Under the pieces are notes generated by a model, which saw only the letters and a program-made list of their open reading frames with translations, had not been told where the DNA came from and did no database searches. Shown one piece after another: positions 45,358 through 53,483 of a stretch of DNA of 64,000 bases (the stretch's first letter is position 1; the number at the start of each line of letters is the position of its first letter). The stretch is from Dasania marina DSM 21967. Lineage in GTDB: Bacteria; Pseudomonadota; Gammaproteobacteria; Pseudomonadales; Dasaniaceae. The stretch spans positions 682,001 to 746,000 of the forward strand of contig NZ_KB891576.1 of assembly GCF_000373485.1 (NCBI RefSeq). Reading direction: 5' to 3'. Position numbers and translations under genes: made by a program.

Positions 45358-46392
45358 ATGGCCGGATTACTGTCACGTCTTAAAGCTGTCTTTAACAGTG
45401 TCCCCGCTGCCCACCACGCAGGTAATGACACCATAGAAATTACCCAGCCCTCAAATTTCAGTATGGCCTCTATCTCTGCCAGCTTTTATCGCAGCCTATT
45501 TGGCAAGGCCGAGCAGGTAGACAGCCTTAGCGTGCCGCAAAAGCTGATTTTAGACGTGGTCACTCAGGACATGAGCCAACAGACTAGACGGCTGAAGGCG
45601 GTACCTAGGTTACCCTCGGTGATACCTAAACTATTGCAAAGCCTGCGTAATAAAAACTCCTCCTCTAAAGACTACGTCAATATTATTAACAAAGACCCGG
45701 TCATGACTGCAGCGGTGTTAAAGCTGGCCAATAGCGTTTACTTCAACCCCATTATTAAGCGCATCACCAGCATCGAAATTGCCGTGGTGAAGTTAGGCAT
45801 AGATGGCCTGCGCACGGTATTGTCTGCAGCGGTCATGCAGCCGGTGATAGAGCGCAAGTCGCCCTACTTCGCTAACTTTGGCCACAAGCTTTGGCAGCAC
45901 TCGCTGTCCTGCGCGGTGGCCTGTGAAATTATTGCCCGTCAGCGCGGCCTAGAGCCCTATAAAGCCTACTTATTGGGGCTGGTACACGACATGGGCAAAA
46001 TCACCTTATTTTGTGAGCTGTGCACCCAATTTAAAATTAATAGCCACCAAATGGATAAGGTACTACCCAGCTACGCCACCTTCGCGCCACTGATGGAAAC
46101 CCTGTCACCGATGCTGAGTTACAGCATAGCCAAAGACTGGGAGTTGCCGGAAGAAATATGCTCAGCCCTGCATCAACAGGTAGACCTCAGCCCCGGTGAC
46201 AAAGTAGGCGCCTATGCCCACCTGCTGTTTCAAGCCAACTTGGCCTGCGAAATGCATTTCACTTTAAAAGAAGCCCCCGAAGAGGACAGAGATATTTTGG
46301 AGCGCGCCTCGCAAAAAGCGCTGTCAGAAATGGCCCTGCCGAAAAACCTATTTAAGCAGTTGGATTCAATAGAGCAGCAAATCACCGCTTAA
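45358..46392 (+). CDS. HDOD-domain signalling protein
   Basis: This 344-residue protein has an N-terminal region of about 80 residues and an HDOD domain: LKAVPRLPSVIPKLLQSL, then DPVMTAAVLKLANSVYF and IAVVKLGIDGLRTVL. A later LGLVHDMGKI contains an HD pair. HDOD proteins act in signalling, motility and DNA damage responses, without proven catalysis. It is the only gene in its unit and ends in a good hairpin. Confidence 0.9.
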   Translation: MAGLLSRLKAVFNSVPAAHHAGNDTIEITQPSNFSMASISASFYRSLFGKAEQVDSLSVPQKLILDVVTQDMSQQTRRLKAVPRLPSVIPKLLQSLRNKNSSSKDYVNIINKDPVMTAAVLKLANSVYFNPIIKRITSIEIAVVKLGIDGLRTVLSAAVMQPVIERKSPYFANFGHKLWQHSLSCAVACEIIARQRGLEPYKAYLLGLVHDMGKITLFCELCTQFKINSHQMDKVLPSYATFAPLMETLSPMLSYSIAKDWELPEEICSALHQQVDLSPGDKVGAYAHLLFQANLACEMHFTLKEAPEEDRDILERASQKALSEMALPKNLFKQLDSIEQQITA

Positions 46393-46400
46393 CAGTAACT

Positions 46401-46432
46401 CTGTTAGCAGGCACTCACTTACCTGCTAACAG
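46401..46432. terminator. 11-bp hairpin between convergent genes
   Basis: CTGTTAGCAGG and CCTGCTAACAG pair perfectly around a 10-nt loop, 9 nt after the HDOD stop and just after the end of the convergent pirin gene. There is no pronounced T-run. Confidence 0.7.
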
Positions 46433-46444
46433 CTATATGAAAGC

Positions 46445-47329
46445 TTAAACCAAACGCCCCGCCTGGTAATCCGCTATCGCCTGCTCTATCTCCTCGGTGC
46501 TATTCATCACAAACGGGCCATGCTGGGCAATGGGTTCTTTAAGTGGCTTGCCGGCCACTATCAAGGCACTTAAACCCTGACCCCCCGCATGCAACTGTAA
46601 GCCTTCACCATCCCCATATAAGCCCAGCTGCCTAGTCGCCAGCGCCATCCCTTCAACCTCTACCGCGCCGCCTTCATACACATACACAGCCAAGTTGTGG
46701 CCTGCTGGTATGGCGGCCTGCCACTGCGCGCCGGGGGCTAATTGCAAATCCCAATACAGCGCCTCGGTAGTACCCTGAGGAATGGGGCTGGCTACCGGCT
46801 TAGCATTAACCTCTGGCCCGGCGCTACGCTGATTACCAGAGACTGGCGAGTAAGTACCCGCTATCACCTTAATCGCGCTGCCATCGCCTAATTCAAACAC
46901 AGGTAGCTGCTCGCTGGCGTAATCAGCATAGGCCGCTGGTAGCATTTTTTCAGCGGCAGGCAGATTTAACCACAGCTGAAAACCGTGCAGCAAGCCCTCG
47001 CTTTGCTCGGGCATTTCGGAGTGTATAACCCCGCGCGCCGCCGTCATCCACTGCACATCGCCAGCGGCTAATAGGCCTTCATTGCCCATATGATCTTTGT
47101 GACGCATTAGCCCCTGCTTCATATAGGTTATGGTTTCAAAGCCCCTGTGAGGATGCGAAGGGAAGCCGCCGATATAGTCAGCGCCGTCCTCTGAACGTAT
47201 CTCATCTATCATCAAGAAAGGGTCCATGGCCCTATTCAAATCACGCCCGGCAAGGCGCTGTATTCTCACCCCTGCGCCATCGGATGAGGCTTGCGCTTGC
47301 ACAATGCGCTTCAATTTTCGTAGCTTCAT
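46445..47329 (-). CDS. Pirin-family protein
   Basis: This 294-residue bicupin has the N-terminal metal-site motifs GFPSHPHRGFETITYM and HKDHMGNEG, with the usual His residues, and the GVIHSEMP block near 105, as in YhhW-type pirins that oxidise quercetin-like compounds. ATG 47329 has GAGGAG upstream and is preferred over TTG 47335. It is the last gene of an operon with a quinone reductase and a DoxX protein, which points to quinone or aromatic stress. Confidence 0.93.
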   Translation of the reverse strand: MKLRKLKRIVQAQASSDGAGVRIQRLAGRDLNRAMDPFLMIDEIRSEDGADYIGGFPSHPHRGFETITYMKQGLMRHKDHMGNEGLLAAGDVQWMTAARGVIHSEMPEQSEGLLHGFQLWLNLPAAEKMLPAAYADYASEQLPVFELGDGSAIKVIAGTYSPVSGNQRSAGPEVNAKPVASPIPQGTTEALYWDLQLAPGAQWQAAIPAGHNLAVYVYEGGAVEVEGMALATRQLGLYGDGEGLQLHAGGQGLSALIVAGKPLKEPIAQHGPFVMNSTEEIEQAIADYQAGRLV

Positions 47330-47370
47330 ATTCAATACTCCTCTAGCACCTAATCTAATATCGCCGCCGC

Positions 47371-48348
47371 CTAACTCAATAACGCTCTATCGTGGGGCTG
47401 CATAAAGTCATGCTCTTGCCCCAAGGGCACTATGCCGGTGGGGTTAATACTGTGATGGCTGCGATAATAGTGCTGCTTGATATGCTGCATATCCACCGTT
47501 GCCGCCACCCCAGGCTGCTGGTATAAATCGCGTACATAGCCCGACAAGTTAGGGTAATCGGCTATACGCTGCTGATTGGTTTTAAAGTGGCCAAAGTACA
47601 CCGCATCAAAACGCAGCAGCGTGGTAAACAAGCGCCAATCTGCGTCGGTTATGCCCGCGCCCACTAAGTAGCGTTGCTGAGCTAACTGCTGCTCTAGCTT
47701 TCCTAGCATGGTAAACAGTTCGGTATAAGCCTTCTCATACGCGTCTTGACTAGTGGCAAAACCCGCCCGGTAAACGCCGTTATTAACCGCGGGATAGATG
47801 GCCTCATTCCAAGCGTCTATCTCTGCCCGTTGCGCCTCTGGGTAGTAATCCACGGTATTGCCCGTTAGCTGATTAAAGGCATTGTTAAACATGCGAATAA
47901 TCTCGGAAGACTCGTTGTTGACTATCGTTTGTCGCTGCTTATCCCACAACACCGGCACGGTAACGCGGCTGCTAATGGCAGGGTCTACCCGAGTATAAAG
48001 CTGATGCAAATACTGATAACTGTAAGTGTTGTCGTCAGCCTCTGCTCCCTGCTGAAATACCCAACCATGCTCGGCCATTAACGGGTCGACTACGGTTACC
48101 CCTATATAGTCCTGCAGGCCCTTGACCGCACGAAAAATCAAGGTGCGATGTGCCCAAGGGCAAGCCAGCGACACATAGAGGTGATAGCGCCCCTTTTCAG
48201 CCTTAAACCCGCCATCACCATCAGGGCCAGCATCGCCAGTGGGTGTAATCCAGTGCCTAAATGCACTAGCTTGACGTACAAACTCGCCTTTCGAGGCTGC
48301 AGTGTCATACCACTGGTCTTGCCACTGCCCTTCAATTAATAAACCCAT
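47371..48348 (-). CDS. Glutathionyl-hydroquinone reductase (YqjG/PcpF-like)
   Basis: This 325-residue Xi-class GST reduces glutathionyl-hydroquinones with a Cys nucleophile. It begins MGLLIEGQWQDQWYDTAASK, and the catalytic CPWAHR is in LACPWAHRTLIFRAVKGL near residue 60. NNESSEIIRMFN near 145 binds glutathione. ATG 48348 is preceded by AAGGAG; the open frame upstream overlaps the DoxX gene. It lies between DoxX and pirin genes in one operon. Confidence 0.94.
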   Translation of the reverse strand: MGLLIEGQWQDQWYDTAASKGEFVRQASAFRHWITPTGDAGPDGDGGFKAEKGRYHLYVSLACPWAHRTLIFRAVKGLQDYIGVTVVDPLMAEHGWVFQQGAEADDNTYSYQYLHQLYTRVDPAISSRVTVPVLWDKQRQTIVNNESSEIIRMFNNAFNQLTGNTVDYYPEAQRAEIDAWNEAIYPAVNNGVYRAGFATSQDAYEKAYTELFTMLGKLEQQLAQQRYLVGAGITDADWRLFTTLLRFDAVYFGHFKTNQQRIADYPNLSGYVRDLYQQPGVAATVDMQHIKQHYYRSHHSINPTGIVPLGQEHDFMQPHDRALLS

Positions 48349-48358
48349 GACGCGCTCC

Positions 48359-48814
48359 TTAGGCTTTACGATTGATAATAGCGACAAGCAAATTATCAGC
48401 AGCTAAACGGCCGCCACCTTGTACGGCCAGCGCCACGCTCATACCCAGTAGTGCCAAAGCGTACTCATAACCACCATTGCTGATGAAAAAACCTGATGCA
48501 AGATGAGCCATAACAATAGCTACTAACATAGTCATCGCTAACATCGTGGCCGCTGGCCTAACCAGCAAACCAAACAACAAGGCTAGGCCGCCAAAAAACT
48601 CGGCACTACCAGCCATTAACGCCATTAGATAGCCCGGTTCCATGCCTATAGAGGCCATGTATTGGCCGGTGCCCTCTAAGCCATAACCACCAAACCAAGC
48701 AAACAGCTTTTGCGCACCATGAGCCACAAAAATAGCGCCTGCAGGTAGGCGTAAGGCTAAAGCGGCATAACTTTGATTGCTGCTTAATAAGGATTTCAGT
48801 TGTAAAGCTGACAT
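48359..48814 (-). CDS. DoxX-family membrane protein
   Basis: This 151-residue integral membrane protein has four spans and the DoxX pattern: ALALRLPAGAIFVAHGAQKL then FGGYGLEGTGQYMASIGMEPG and LAGSAEFFGGLALLFGLLVRP written in shorter pieces as AEFFGGLALLFGLLVRP. ATG 48814 with GGAG 6 nt upstream is chosen over the ATG at 48832. It is first in the DoxX-YqjG-pirin operon, opposite a LysR regulator, a common arrangement for quinone/thiol stress. Confidence 0.92.
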   Translation of the reverse strand: MSALQLKSLLSSNQSYAALALRLPAGAIFVAHGAQKLFAWFGGYGLEGTGQYMASIGMEPGYLMALMAGSAEFFGGLALLFGLLVRPAATMLAMTMLVAIVMAHLASGFFISNGGYEYALALLGMSVALAVQGGGRLAADNLLVAIINRKA

Positions 48815-48894
48815 AGTATTCTCCAAAAACATTCAGTTAATTTAATACGATAAAAACAGTATAAGCTTGCCGATAAATTAAAAAAGCGATATAA

Positions 48895-48909
48895 ACTGAT
48901 TAATTCAGT
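48895..48909. promoter_or_regulatory. Possible LysR operator between divergent genes
   Basis: ACTGA-TTAAT-TCAGT is an interrupted palindrome with 5-bp arms and the T-N11-A shape of LysR sites. It sits 30 nt before the LysR start and about 80 nt before the DoxX operon. Confidence 0.5.
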
Positions 48910-48938
48910 CAATTTATTTGAACAATAAAAGGATAGCC

Positions 48939-49892
48939 GTGAGAAGCTTGATTAGCTTAGAGGCCATAGAGGTGTTAGACGCCATACAGCGCAAGGGCAG
49001 CTATGCCGCAGCAGCCAGTCATCTCAACAAAGTGCCTTCTGCACTGTCTTATACGGTGCAAAAGCTAGAGCAGGATTTAGCCGTCACCCTATTTCAAAAA
49101 CAGGGCCGCCGCTCGGTATTAACCAGCGCCGGCGAGCATTTGCTAGAACAGGGACGCAAGCTGCTATTGGCCGCCGAACAACTTAGTCACAGCACCCAGC
49201 AAGTAGCTTCGGGTTGGGAGCCACGGCTGCGTATAGCCTGTGACACGGCAGTGCCCAGTAGCTGGCTATACCCCTTGTTAGATAAACTCTACCAATTGCA
49301 AACTAATATCATCATAGAGCTGAGCGAAGAAGTACTGGGGGGCACCTGGGAGGCGCTAATAGAAAACCGTGTCGACCTAATTGTGGGGGCGGTTAACCGG
49401 CCTCCCGGGCACCAAGGCATACGCTGCTTGGAATGGTTTGACTCTGACATGTGCTTTGTTGCCAACCCGCAGCACCCCATTATGCAAGCACAGCAACCGC
49501 TTAGCGCAGATAGCCTCAACCTACACCGCTCGGTGATAGTGCGCGATTCCTCTCGAAACCTACCCACGCTCAACTACGGCATACTCAACCGTCGGCAATA
49601 TATGTATGTCGCCAGCATGGCCGAAAAAATTAATGCGCAACGCAACGGCTTAGGGGTAGGCTTGGCGCCACGCTTTCGGGTAGCCGAGAGTTTGGCGCTA
49701 GGGGAGCTGGTAGAGCTGCAACTAGAGCAGCCTCCCGCGCCCTCTCCTCTGCATATAGCCTGGAAAACCGCTAACCGCGGCCAAGCCCTGCAATGGCTGG
49801 TAGAACAGCTGCAACAACTGCAGCCTTGCCACTCACCAGGGCAAAACCTCGCCATTGGCGTGCCAAAACGTACCGGTATTTTGAAGATTTAA
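48939..49892 (+). CDS. LysR-family transcriptional regulator
   Basis: This 317-residue regulator has an N-terminal winged helix (LEAIEVLDAIQRKGSYAAAA then VPSALSYTVQKLEQDLAVTL) and a substrate-binding domain. The open frame starts at TTG 48918, but GTG 48939 with AAAGGA six bases before it is preferred. It is divergent from the DoxX-YqjG-pirin operon and so probably controls it. The last 60 nt overlap the convergent SDR gene, and the C-terminal 20 residues go beyond the usual LysR end. Confidence 0.93.
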   Translation: MRSLISLEAIEVLDAIQRKGSYAAAASHLNKVPSALSYTVQKLEQDLAVTLFQKQGRRSVLTSAGEHLLEQGRKLLLAAEQLSHSTQQVASGWEPRLRIACDTAVPSSWLYPLLDKLYQLQTNIIIELSEEVLGGTWEALIENRVDLIVGAVNRPPGHQGIRCLEWFDSDMCFVANPQHPIMQAQQPLSADSLNLHRSVIVRDSSRNLPTLNYGILNRRQYMYVASMAEKINAQRNGLGVGLAPRFRVAESLALGELVELQLEQPPAPSPLHIAWKTANRGQALQWLVEQLQQLQPCHSPGQNLAIGVPKRTGILKI

Positions 49893-50501
49893 CGCATCCA
49901 CTCTAGCAATCAAGCGCCCTGCAGCATCCTCTGGGGCAACCTCACCGCCAAAGCCCACCATTTCGGTTTGTACATAGCCGGGGTGTAAAATCGCCACCGC
50001 TATGCCGCGGTTTTTTAAATCCTGTGCTAAAGACACACTAGCCGCATTTAAGGCCGCCTTAGACATGCGGTAGCCGTACTGACCACCGGAACCGTTATCC
50101 GCCATAGAGCCCATACGGCTGGTGACCATGGCAATTTTTGAGCCTTCGCCTAGGTTGCCCAGCAGGGCATGGGTTAAACGCAACGGCCCCATGGCATTAA
50201 CTTCAAATTGGCGCGCCACATCATCAAAACACAGCGTCTCTAAACTTTGACTAACCAAAATACCGGCGTTATTAAACAGTACATCTAAACGGCGGCCTTG
50301 CAACTTTTTCGCCAGCGCCGCTATCGACTCCGCCTCGGTGACATCTATGCCTGCCATCACCTCCACCCCCAGTGCGTCTAGCTCGGCTGAACTCTGACGG
50401 CAGACTGCGATCACCTCATCGCCACGCTGCTTAAAAAGAGTGCTTAGTGCATAACCTATGCCGCGGTTAGCGCCGGTAATTAATACGGTTGCCATAATCA
50501 A
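49833..50501 (-). CDS. Short-chain dehydrogenase/reductase (SDR)
   Basis: This 222-residue NAD(P)-dependent oxidoreductase shows TGANRGIGYAL (cofactor loop), NNAGILVS, the catalytic Ser in VTSRMGS and YRMSK with Tyr and Lys. The C-terminus has the typical form ending GEVLPW. Because the end is conserved, the 60-nt overlap with the LysR gene must be due mostly to a LysR extension. The substrate is unknown. Confidence 0.93.
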   Translation of the reverse strand: MIMATVLITGANRGIGYALSTLFKQRGDEVIAVCRQSSAELDALGVEVMAGIDVTEAESIAALAKKLQGRRLDVLFNNAGILVSQSLETLCFDDVARQFEVNAMGPLRLTHALLGNLGEGSKIAMVTSRMGSMADNGSGGQYGYRMSKAALNAASVSLAQDLKNRGIAVAILHPGYVQTEMVGFGGEVAPEDAAGRLIARVDALNLQNTGTFWHANGEVLPW

Positions 50502-50817
50502 GTTACTCGCTGTTATTCATACTATTGTTAAGGCTGCTGTTAGTACTGTTGATACGGTTACAGCTACTGTAATAAATGCTGTCGCTGCATAAAGCTAGAA
50601 CCTAACGATAGACCTTTTAAAACCCTAAGACTAGCGCTGTATTGCTACGCTAAAATCACCACAAGTGACGCATACTAGCTCTAATTAAATTTTAGCCACA
50701 GCCGCTTTAATCACGTTACACTTAACACGCCGCAGCCTAAACTAGGGTCAGGCTTATGACGCAATCACTATATATAAATAGTACACATAACTAGCACACA
50801 CAGGTAACACACTGAGC
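50502..50817. other. 316-nt intergenic region
   Basis: A divergent gap between the SDR and the methyltransferase genes. The first part (50520-50585) is low-complexity, rich in GCTGT/ACTGTT words. No frame with a start, hairpin or repeat unit could be supported. Promoters for both genes are expected here but none is clear; GTAACACACTGAGC precedes the methyltransferase ATG without a strong ribosome site. Confidence 0.35.
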
Positions 50818-51435
50818 ATGTCCAATAACACACACATCACCAATCACTATGGCGTTAACTTTTTAAACGCCCAGCACAAGGACCTGCGCCAGCTCAAAAA
50901 CTTAGACGATCAACCCTCTATACACGGCAATAAGTTTTGGGGCTCCACCTATTTACTGATGGACTACTTGCAAAAAAATCCCTTAGAGATAGGCGCCAAT
51001 GTATTAGAAATTGGCTGCGGCTGGGGCTTAGGCGGTATTTTTTGCGCCAAAACCTTTAAAGCCAATGTTACCGCCATAGACGCCGATCCATCGGTGTTCC
51101 CCTATTTGCAACGCCATGCCGAACACAACGACGTGCACATACAAACCCACAGCTGCTACTTTAATGAAATCACCGAAGCCGACCTAGCCTGCTTTGACGT
51201 GATCATAGGCGCCGATATTTGTTTTTGGGATGAGTTAGCTGACGAGGTATTAGAACTGGTAGAAAAAGCCTGCGATGCCGACGTTAAAAAAATACTGATT
51301 AGCGACCCCGAACGCCCACCCTTTTTTGAGTTGGCTGAAACCTGCATGGCAGAATTTTACGGTGAGCTGCTACCCTATGCCGTTGACGAGCCCAAGCGCA
51401 CGACGGGTGCTATTTTAGTCATCGAAAACGCCTAA
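50818..51435 (+). CDS. Class I SAM-dependent methyltransferase (lysine-methyltransferase-like)
   Basis: This 205-residue protein has the SAM motif VLEIGCGWGLGGIFCAK (about residues 62-78), an acidic AIDADPSVFPYL loop, and a DVIIGADICFWDE motif of the kind found in METTL21/ETFBKMT-type seven-strand protein-lysine methyltransferases. The N-terminal WGSTYLLMDYL near residue 41 fits that family. The protein target is unknown. It precedes a secreted MBL gene on the same strand by 48 nt. Confidence 0.85.
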   Translation: MSNNTHITNHYGVNFLNAQHKDLRQLKNLDDQPSIHGNKFWGSTYLLMDYLQKNPLEIGANVLEIGCGWGLGGIFCAKTFKANVTAIDADPSVFPYLQRHAEHNDVHIQTHSCYFNEITEADLACFDVIIGADICFWDELADEVLELVEKACDADVKKILISDPERPPFFELAETCMAEFYGELLPYAVDEPKRTTGAILVIENA

Positions 51436-51483
51436 TAAACGTAAGCTCACAAACCCAACATTTATAAACCTAAGGATAGAACT

Positions 51484-52407
51484 ATGAAACCGTTAAAACA
51501 GCAGCACTCTCTACGCGCTCTACTATCTTGCGCCTTACTGACATTGGGCTTAAGCCTAAGCGCAGCCAGCCACGGCCATCAAAACCACGACAGCACCAAC
51601 AGCCAATACCAACAGCAAGCTATTACCGACAAGCTGACTATGCTCAGCAAAAAAGGTGGCAATATCTTATTAAGCCAAGGCAAAGATGGCCTGCTGATTA
51701 TTGATAATGGCTATGCTGACCTAGCGGCTGATTTACAAAGCGCACTAGGTGAACTAGGCCACGGCCAAACCTTAAAATATATTATTAACACCCACTGGCA
51801 TTTTGACCACACCGGCGGCAACGATACCCTAGGCAAAAATACCACTATTATTGCCCACGATAATGTACGCAAGCGCCTAGCACAAAAGTCGGCCATCCCC
51901 TTGTTCAACTATCAAGCCGATGCTCACCCCCAGCACGCTCTGCCCAGCCTTACCTATCCCCAGTCCATGCGCGTGCATTTTAATGGTGATGAATTGCAAC
52001 TAGAACATTTTGCCAACAGCCATACCGATGGTGACACCGTGATATTTTTTAGTAAGGCCAATGTGGTACACATGGGCGATTTGATGTTTTACCCCAGCTT
52101 CCCCTTTATAGACATACACAATGGCGGTAATGCCGTTAACTATGCAAAAAATATTGAAATTATTTACCAGCGCATCGATGACAAAACCATTGTTATCCCC
52201 GGCCACGGCCCAGTCACTAATAAAGCAGGGATGGCTAAATTTAAAACCATGCTCAACAGCAGCATAGCCGAAGTTAAAGCAATGAAAGCCAAAGGCATGA
52301 ACCTAGCCGCTATGCAAAAGCAGGGGCTAGATAAACAATGGCAAGACTGGGGCAAGGGTTTTATTGATGAAGCAACTTGGATTAATTTTATTGAGGCTAG
52401 CCTATAG
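51484..52407 (+). CDS. Exported MBL-fold metallo-hydrolase
   Basis: This 307-residue metallo-beta-lactamase-fold protein has a signal peptide (LLSCALLTLGLSLSAASHG, cut about residue 30). The metal site is NTHWHFDHTGG (about residue 100), with later NSHTDGDTVIFF and VIPGHGPVT giving the other His ligands. It resembles B3-like or cyclase-type periplasmic hydrolases; beta-lactamase activity is not implied. A repeat-type hairpin follows. Confidence 0.88.
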   Translation: MKPLKQQHSLRALLSCALLTLGLSLSAASHGHQNHDSTNSQYQQQAITDKLTMLSKKGGNILLSQGKDGLLIIDNGYADLAADLQSALGELGHGQTLKYIINTHWHFDHTGGNDTLGKNTTIIAHDNVRKRLAQKSAIPLFNYQADAHPQHALPSLTYPQSMRVHFNGDELQLEHFANSHTDGDTVIFFSKANVVHMGDLMFYPSFPFIDIHNGGNAVNYAKNIEIIYQRIDDKTIVIPGHGPVTNKAGMAKFKTMLNSSIAEVKAMKAKGMNLAAMQKQGLDKQWQDWGKGFIDEATWINFIEASL

Positions 52408-52432
52408 CTTTAGAGTTCCTAGAGCGATGGTC

Positions 52433-52453
52433 ATGCCGGACTTGATCCGGCAT
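52433..52453. repeat. Intergenic palindromic repeat
   Basis: ATGCCGGA-CTTGA-TCCGGCAT is a perfect 8-bp stem with a 5-nt loop, set in TCATGCCGGACTTGATCCGG context. This is a widespread dispersed intergenic repeat type in Proteobacteria. It lies between the convergent MBL and chalcone-isomerase-like genes and could also act as terminator. Confidence 0.75.
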
Positions 52454-52482
52454 CTAGGCACTCATGACTTTTTAGTTATTTT

Positions 52483-53001
52483 TTAGCTTTTATTAACTGC
52501 ACCGACCAGCTGATCTCTTAGCCGAGGCTTTAAGGTGTTAGTGGACAGCCAAATAGCGGTAAACGCGCCAGAAAAGTTAGGGTCTTTAATAGCACCGGCC
52601 CATACACTGTTGTAATAAAAATGGCTAACCCCATCACTGTCAACAAACAATAACAGTGAATCATTCTCGCTAACACTTGGCCATATCTGTTCAAGCTTGG
52701 TTAACCACTGGGCCTGATAATTTAACTGTTGGCGCTGCCACTCATCTTTAGTCGCCTTAATTAAGTCGTCTCGGCTAATATCACGCTGGTAGATCAACTC
52801 TAATGCCAACGGCCATGTTTGTTTTTGATAGTTACCCGATGGTGTCAATAGTTTTGCTTTATAAACATCGAACCAAAACCACGTCATTTGGCCTTTACCC
52901 ACCAGCTTATAATTAGCTACAGGATTGGCATGACCATAGCTGCTGACCATGGCCAATAACAAAACCCATATTACAAAAACAAGCGCCTTTAAATCCCTCA
53001 T
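52483..53001 (-). CDS. Chalcone isomerase-like exported protein
   Basis: This 172-residue protein has a signal peptide (ALVFVIWVLLLAMVSSYGHA) and a domain resembling the chalcone-isomerase-like fold: GKGQMTWFWFDVYKAKLLTP and later LALELIYQRDISRDDLIKAT. Such proteins recur in cfa/DUF2878/photolyase clusters and are not true flavonoid enzymes. It overlaps the DUF2878 gene by 4 nt and is last in the nine-gene leftward operon. Confidence 0.82.
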   Translation of the reverse strand: MRDLKALVFVIWVLLLAMVSSYGHANPVANYKLVGKGQMTWFWFDVYKAKLLTPSGNYQKQTWPLALELIYQRDISRDDLIKATKDEWQRQQLNYQAQWLTKLEQIWPSVSENDSLLLFVDSDGVSHFYYNSVWAGAIKDPNFSGAFTAIWLSTNTLKPRLRDQLVGAVNKS

Positions 53002-53483
53002 GACATGCCCCGAATATATTTATCAGCCTTAACATAAAACGGCAAGGTTAGCGCCCAAATAGCAGCAATGAATAAACCCGATAAAACAGTGCCCATAGGC
53101 AAGCAAACAGCACCCAAGTACCAGCTTATAAGATAAACATAACAGCCTGAAAAAGCACCTATGGGCATTAACCATAATGGGTTTAAACGACGCAAGAACT
53201 TTAAGCTATGGCCAAAGTTAAGTACAAACCCCAGCCATAAAGCCCCTAACCATAAAGGCGACTCCTCAAAATAGAAAACACCCGCCAGCATGAGTAAATA
53301 ATCAATACCAAAGCCGACTAAAGCCAATGGCAGCACTTTGTAGTCGGCATATTTGTTGGGAGTGATAATAAAATGGAGCAACAATAATGCCATAGGAAAA
53401 ATAAGCCATTGGTTGCCACCAAAAATGCAAGCCAACCAAATAATCTGGAAGAGCGACGCCTGTATTAACAACCAGTGCTTCAT
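52998..53483 (-). CDS. DUF2878 domain membrane protein
   Basis: This 161-residue inner-membrane protein has about five hydrophobic segments (SLFQIIWLACIFGGNQWLIF; YLLMLAGVFYF; LWLGALWLGFVLNFGHSL) and the length and loop pattern of DUF2878, found next to cfa and chalcone-isomerase-like genes. The function is unknown, possibly lipid-related. Its start overlaps the cfa stop by 1 nt. Confidence 0.85.
   Translation of the reverse strand: MKHWLLIQASLFQIIWLACIFGGNQWLIFPMALLLLHFIITPNKYADYKVLPLALVGFGIDYLLMLAGVFYFEESPLWLGALWLGFVLNFGHSLKFLRRLNPLWLMPIGAFSGCYVYLISWYLGAVCLPMGTVLSGLFIAAIWALTLPFYVKADKYIRGMS

Noticed and set aside
50520-50590. Low-complexity Val/Ala/Thr-type frame in the SDR-methyltransferase gap
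   Set aside because: There is no start codon or ribosome site and it is short.
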